A DNA stretch of 64,000 nt, from NCBI RefSeq assembly GCF_026914265.1, contig NC_069136.1, forward strand, positions 12,456,356-12,520,355, written 5' to 3'. Positions 60,241 through 64,000 of this stretch are shown here, piece after piece. The translations under genes were made by a program, and so were the position numbers. The notes under the pieces were generated by a model that worked only from the letters and a program-made list of their open reading frames with translations, was not told the origin of the DNA and did no database searches. Source of the stretch: Mya arenaria (lineage: Eukaryota > Mollusca > Bivalvia > Myida > Myidae). How positions within the stretch are numbered: the stretch's first letter is position 1; each line of letters opens with the position of its first letter.

Positions 60241-61058
60241 TCATACATTATGATCTCAAGTCTTCTGTTACAATACATAGGCCATGAATGCAGTGTAATA
60301 GGCTATGAATGCAGAGTAATAATGTTAATGAGTTCTGTGATATAATTTATGCAATTAATTATCTGTGATATAAGATTATAACTTGTCTAGATTTATTATC
60401 CTTGTACTTAACAATTTTGCTAAACTACATGACTATTCCATGGTTACTCCCACCAGTTTTTCAAGGACCACAATGGAAATAAGTGAAAATCATTTTTCTC
60501 TTTTTTGTGTCATCCTTGGTATTGTGTGTGCATTTCATGGTTTCTATTGTCTATGCATTGATAATGATATGTTATAATTTGTCTGCATTATGACGTGCCA
60601 TGTAATGTTCAGGTCTTTTTACCGAATAAACCTACTAGTCTGACGAACAGAGCCTCTAAGAACACCTTCATCTAAGATAGGGTCTAGCTATGAAACACAG
60701 TATTTCTCTTAAAGATCTTAACTCTAACCATAATACAATGTTTGAAACAAGATAATCAGATATATTAGAATAAGTTTGTTAAAAAACCCATATTGTCTAT
60801 GGAATGGTTTGTCTAGACTCAAGATCATTCTACAAATAAGTGAATAACAACCATTTAAAAAATGCAGATAAAACATGTTTTGTTGTCTATTCGTTAGATT
60901 TGTACACAACAGGAGGGGCGGATCCAGGATTTGACGTCTGAGGAAACATAAGCTTGAGGCGCAACTTCAAGCACAACCCTTTCCCCGATACCAACAATGT
61001 GCTGTTATTGGTTGTTGGTACTCAACCAGTAAATTGGGCTAATATCAAACTAAAATGG
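60241..61058. other. Intergenic, no gene seen
   Basis: It may include the end of the LINE tail (a short tandem of ATGAATGCAG.GTAATA near 60285-60325). Otherwise AT-rich with no supported feature. Confidence 0.4.
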
Positions 61059-61328
61059 GGATTCCTCGACCATTTTTATCGAAAACAACCTCGGATGTAC
61101 TTGAACGGTTTACATGTTTTTATATTCAAAAAGCGGTACGTTTAAGTCCGCTGCAAGTAGATCTCGCAGTAATTCTATTTAGCAGTTAAACTTTTTGACT
61201 TAATTCGTGAGAATCTTAATATTTGCAATAATACAATTCACTGTCAATCATTCTAAACTTAGATCTATAAATATAATTAAAAAAGTACGACCTACTTCAA
61301 CTGATGTACCGGCATACATCCGAGGTTG
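61059..61328. mobile_element. Fold-back element, CCTCGGCC-end family
   Basis: The left arm (ATTCCTCGACCATTTTTATC, then GAAAACAACCTCGGATGTA) and the right arm (CTGATGTACCGGCATACATC, then CGAGG) are inverted. The interior shares GTTTAAGTCCGCTGCAAGTA with 35170-35200. 270 bp, non-coding. It lies immediately downstream of the transporter gene. Confidence 0.75.
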
Positions 61329-61422
61329 GACGTTGCTCCCATTATTCGAACAAAACTAATTTGGATCATTTATATACCGTAGTTTATATAATAAACGTGA
61401 ACGACATTTCAAAGTAAACGTT

Positions 61423-63074
61423 TTAAAATGTCTTGGATATTTCCAGTAAAGACGAATACGTTCCAACAACAAAACCAAAAAATCCAAGTAAAATTATTGT
61501 TATATTTAAAGTCCATGTCATTTTGCTGCATTGAAAGGTGACGAGCTGTATGAGTGGAGGAAAAATAAGAGCGAGGAAAGAGCTTGCAAATGCACCAATC
61601 AGTGAGATGAGAAGGTCTAAATGTGGCACCAATGCCGACATTCCACCTGAAAAAAGAACAGGTACTTCAGCGGCATTCAAAATTAGATTCAATGTTAATT
61701 GAAACCTATAAAAACAGTATGGGCCGTGTATGACGTTGACGTCACTTCCGTCTATGATTGTTTATTTATCTACTGATGAAGGAATAACGCCAAAACGTAT
61801 AAATATAAAAGTTTCTAAACAACATAAAAACAAATAAAAATTAGTCGATTTTATATGCAAACAGTCTTATATTATACAAGTCACGTGTTTTGGTTATATG
61901 AAGCTGCACTCGCACAGATATACCAGTTTTACAACTTTTTTATTTTTCGTTTTGGAAAGAGCAATTTTTTGCCTAAATATCTGCAAACGAACGATAAAAG
62001 ATTGCTGACAAAAGATCAGATCGCAGATTTTCATACTTCCGTACGAAAATTAATGTTTTATGGCTCAACCGTTACTAACGGTTTAAGAAAAATGCTTAAA
62101 ACATAAAATTTTGAACTTAAATGTAAAAATCTGCGATCTTATTTTTTGTCAGCAGTCTTCTATAACTGTTTTTCATGTATTTTCGCAAAAATTGGCTCGT
62201 TCTAAGACGAAAAATAAGAAAAGTGTAAACATGTTCAATGTGTGAGAGTGCAGCTTTAAAGAGAACTTGATGGTTTATACGGACATTATCATCCCGGGTG
62301 TCCGGCTCTTAAATGTTGGAAATATAAGGTTTCTATTTATATATGACGCCAAAACTACATGATGAATCATTGACTGTCAGTCTTTAGTAATTCACTATTT
62401 ATTTCTAGATAGTTTTATTCATTTCATGCTTTACGGTGATTTTTTAAAAAAATAACGGTGGATTATATCTCGATACACTCACCGTTTGAAACAATATGAC
62501 GTAATTTGGTTGAAGTTTCGCGTGGTTTTCCAATAAAACATCAATTAAATTTTGTTTCTGTTAAATTAAAAGCATGAAATAAAAAGAAAAGAAAAAATGT
62601 TTGTTTCAGTGTAACATTGCGAAATATAATCACCCTGTGAACACCAAAAGTAAATATTTCACTCGTGGCAAAGTCACTCATGAAATATTACTTATGGTGC
62701 TCACTCTGTGAAATATATTGCAATCTTAAACTGAAACAAAAAATATCCTCCCTATGTAAATCTAAATAAAATGTACATTTTAAAAACAGAAAATATATTT
62801 TCATTCTTAAAACTGTTCCATTCAAGTTATGAACATACGAATATCAAAGTCATTCAAAAATAGAAGAAAATTAAACATACTTCATTACTTACATATCACA
62901 CACACGAGGCTAAACCTGCAGACATACTCAGCATACTTTGGCAACTCTTTTTTCGTTCGAGCTGTGTATCTTTTTTCCAGAAACGGCCAAATAATGTTAA
63001 AAGGAACGTAAAACATTAACCCGTAGCTTATGAAAAGAGCGACAGCAAACATCAGCTTTGTTGAAAGGTATAAC
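61423..63074 (-). CDS. Proton-coupled amino-acid transporter, C-terminal exons
   Basis: Two exons, 63074-62893 (182 bp) and 61646-61423 (224 bp), joined in phase (ATA T|GT) with donor GTAAGT and acceptor TTTTTTCAG. They encode the end of an SLC36/PAT-type carrier of the amino acid/auxin permease fold. Matches to remembered SLC36 text include LFISYGLMFYVPFNIIWPF (FFTYALQFYVPAEIIIPF in the human protein), LVPHLDLLISLIGAFASSFL, ALIFPPLIQLVTF and ILLGFFGFVVGTYSSL before the stop. These are the last membrane helices. SLC36 proteins move small neutral amino acids with protons across lysosomal or plasma membranes. The upstream exons lie past 63074, beyond what I could identify and probably outside the window. 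The intron holds a TTAA transposon. Confidence 0.88.
61899..62259. mobile_element. TTAA transposon, AGCTGCACTCTCACAG family, in transporter intron
   Basis: Left AAGCTGCACTCGCACAGATA (TTAA changed to TATG), right GTGTGAGAGTGCAGCTTTAA. Inverted arms run through the whole element. It lies between the last two exons of the SLC36-like gene. Confidence 0.85.
62260..62892 (-). other. Remainder of transporter last intron
   Basis: AT-rich intron sequence. CTCAC-type motifs near 62640-62720 (CACTCGTGGCAAAGTCACTC, then GGTGCTCACTCTGTGAAATA) look like a diverged short repeat. No exon seen. Confidence 0.45.
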
Positions 63075-63090
63075 CTAAAAGGGATACAGC

Positions 63091-63091
63091 A

Positions 63092-63122
<31 letters not shown>

Positions 63123-63127
63123 AATAA

Positions 63128-63181
<54 letters not shown>
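63091..63181. repeat. (ATT)n microsatellite
   Basis: About 29 ATT triplets with one small interruption (AATAATAAC) that inverts the phase. It lies just upstream of the SLC36-like exon acceptor. The asparagine-only minus frame here is a by-product. Confidence 0.95.
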
Positions 63182-63186
<5 letters not shown>

Positions 63187-63754
63187 ATGAAGTTTTGCAC
63201 TAAGCCAGAGCGATAAGTGTACAGAACTACAATTGGTATGTATTGCCAAGTAAAAAGAGAAGTAGGACCGTTGCTATGAAGCACATATAAAGAACGGGAA
63301 CAGGTCGAGGTCAAAGTTGTACCATGCTAGTTTTATTAAAATAACAATAGATGAGTAACATAGCTTTAATCGTCCATTTTTGAATTGTAACCATGATATG
63401 ATCAAAATTAGATAAACTATTGAACGAACGATCTGATCTTCCTCCTGTATGAAGTATTTGATTATGATGACCACATGTACAAGGTTAAAAAGTTTTTGAG
63501 GTACAAATTTAAGCTCAATATTTCAAACGAAAATGAACGAGAATACTTTTCTTTCTAACGCCAAAGCCAGTAAAATAATAATAAAGGTTTTACACCTTTC
63601 CTTTCCACAAAATGCTCTCAAATGATACTAAAATTATATGGGGGTTACCAGGCATAAAACATTGCTTCGACCACCAAAAGTAAATGAGAAAGAGAAAGCA
63701 GCAACAAACTCCAGCAACAAAACATTTCATTGACTAAAAAAGTAATATAGTGCT
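63182..63754. other. Probable transporter intron, no exon recognised
   Basis: No segment matches the SLC36 helices expected next upstream. AT-rich. Confidence 0.4.
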
Positions 63755-63947
63755 CAGGCGCGTAGCTAGGGCCAATTAAGGAGTACGCTGATCGATGACG
63801 TACATCATATCCTCTTTTCATCCTTTCCCCCCCTACCACACTTCGGTTTCTTATTTCAAATTCGGGGTTTTCGATATGACGAAAAATTCGACCTGTCACA
63901 ATTTCAGTACGCAACTGCGTATTTGCGTGCAGTCAGCTACGCGCCTG
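63755..63947. mobile_element. Short inverted-repeat element, CAGGCGCGTAGCT ends
   Basis: The left end CAGGCGCGTAGCTAGGG and the right end AGCTACGCGCCTG are inverted, 193 bp apart, non-coding. The CAGGCGCGTAGC-type end resembles non-autonomous hAT elements of marine invertebrates as I recall them. No clean 8-bp flanking duplication was found. Confidence 0.7.
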
Positions 63948-64000
63948 GTGCCTATTTGAAATTGAAATACCTAGAATAAAGAAAAAGTCCCGAGTACAAT

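Noticed and set aside
63075-63314. Poly-asparagine frame
   Set aside because: It is the translation of the (ATT)n microsatellite.
63645-63914. Further upstream exon of the amino-acid transporter
   Set aside because: The hydrophobic stretch (CCWSLLLLSLSHLLLVV) does not match the SLC36 helix expected there, and the frame continues into a short transposon.

Overview
The window reads as nuclear genomic DNA of a bivalve mollusc or close relative. It is AT-rich, its genes have many introns with GT-AG junctions, and it carries several tandem and interspersed repeats of kinds I associate with bivalve genomes (AAGGTCACCTTGACCT-type, GTCC-rich, ACGCCCATC-ended and short TTAA-ended elements). The species assignment is inference. 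No prokaryotic feature, CRISPR array, rRNA gene, LTR retroelement or retrovirus-like element was seen.

Four protein genes can be assembled by hand with consistent splice phases. (1) A FAIM-like gene, minus strand, 22012 to 8973: four exons, 132 codons, a 9.6-kb first intron and two decayed copies of its last exon nearby. (2) An aprataxin-like DNA-repair gene, minus strand, 33449 to 29849: six exons, 208 residues, HIT domain plus C2H2 finger, no FHA domain. (3) A membrane-anchored SPFH/Band-7 (prohibitin/stomatin-type) gene, plus strand, 41075 to 48809: seven coding exons, 304 residues, plus a 5' UTR exon ending at 38281. (4) The last two exons of a proton-coupled amino-acid transporter (SLC36/PAT-like), minus strand, 63074 to 61423, whose 5' part lies beyond the window.

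Layout. 1-3047 is satellite DNA (about 210-bp units, then a 20-bp minisatellite with higher-order structure). 3.7-3.9 kb is a 136-bp perfect palindrome built on (TA)n. 3.9-8.9 kb is AT-rich with no gene recognised. 9-22 kb is the FAIM-like gene. 22-29.8 kb is repeats plus two orphan exon candidates. 29.8-49 kb holds the head-to-head aprataxin-like and SPFH genes. 49-57.6 kb is a run of tandem repeats and short inverted-repeat transposons. 57.6-60.2 kb is a 5'-truncated LINE. 61.4-63.1 kb is the transporter, and the rest is microsatellite and small transposons.

The most striking structure is between the two head-to-head genes. A 4,471-bp element (33459-37929) with matching ends of repeated GGCCGATTTG/GACGTTTCGGCC motifs is bounded by an identical 8-bp duplication GTTTGTAT. 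It landed one base upstream of the aprataxin start codon. Removing it would place the SPFH 5' exon only about 200-350 bp from the aprataxin ATG, so the insertion appears to have split a compact divergent promoter. The SPFH gene also has a 50-bp tandem repeat that copies its own exon-6 splice acceptor, a possible alternative last exon with its own AATAAA, and a transposon ending 12 bp before its last exon.
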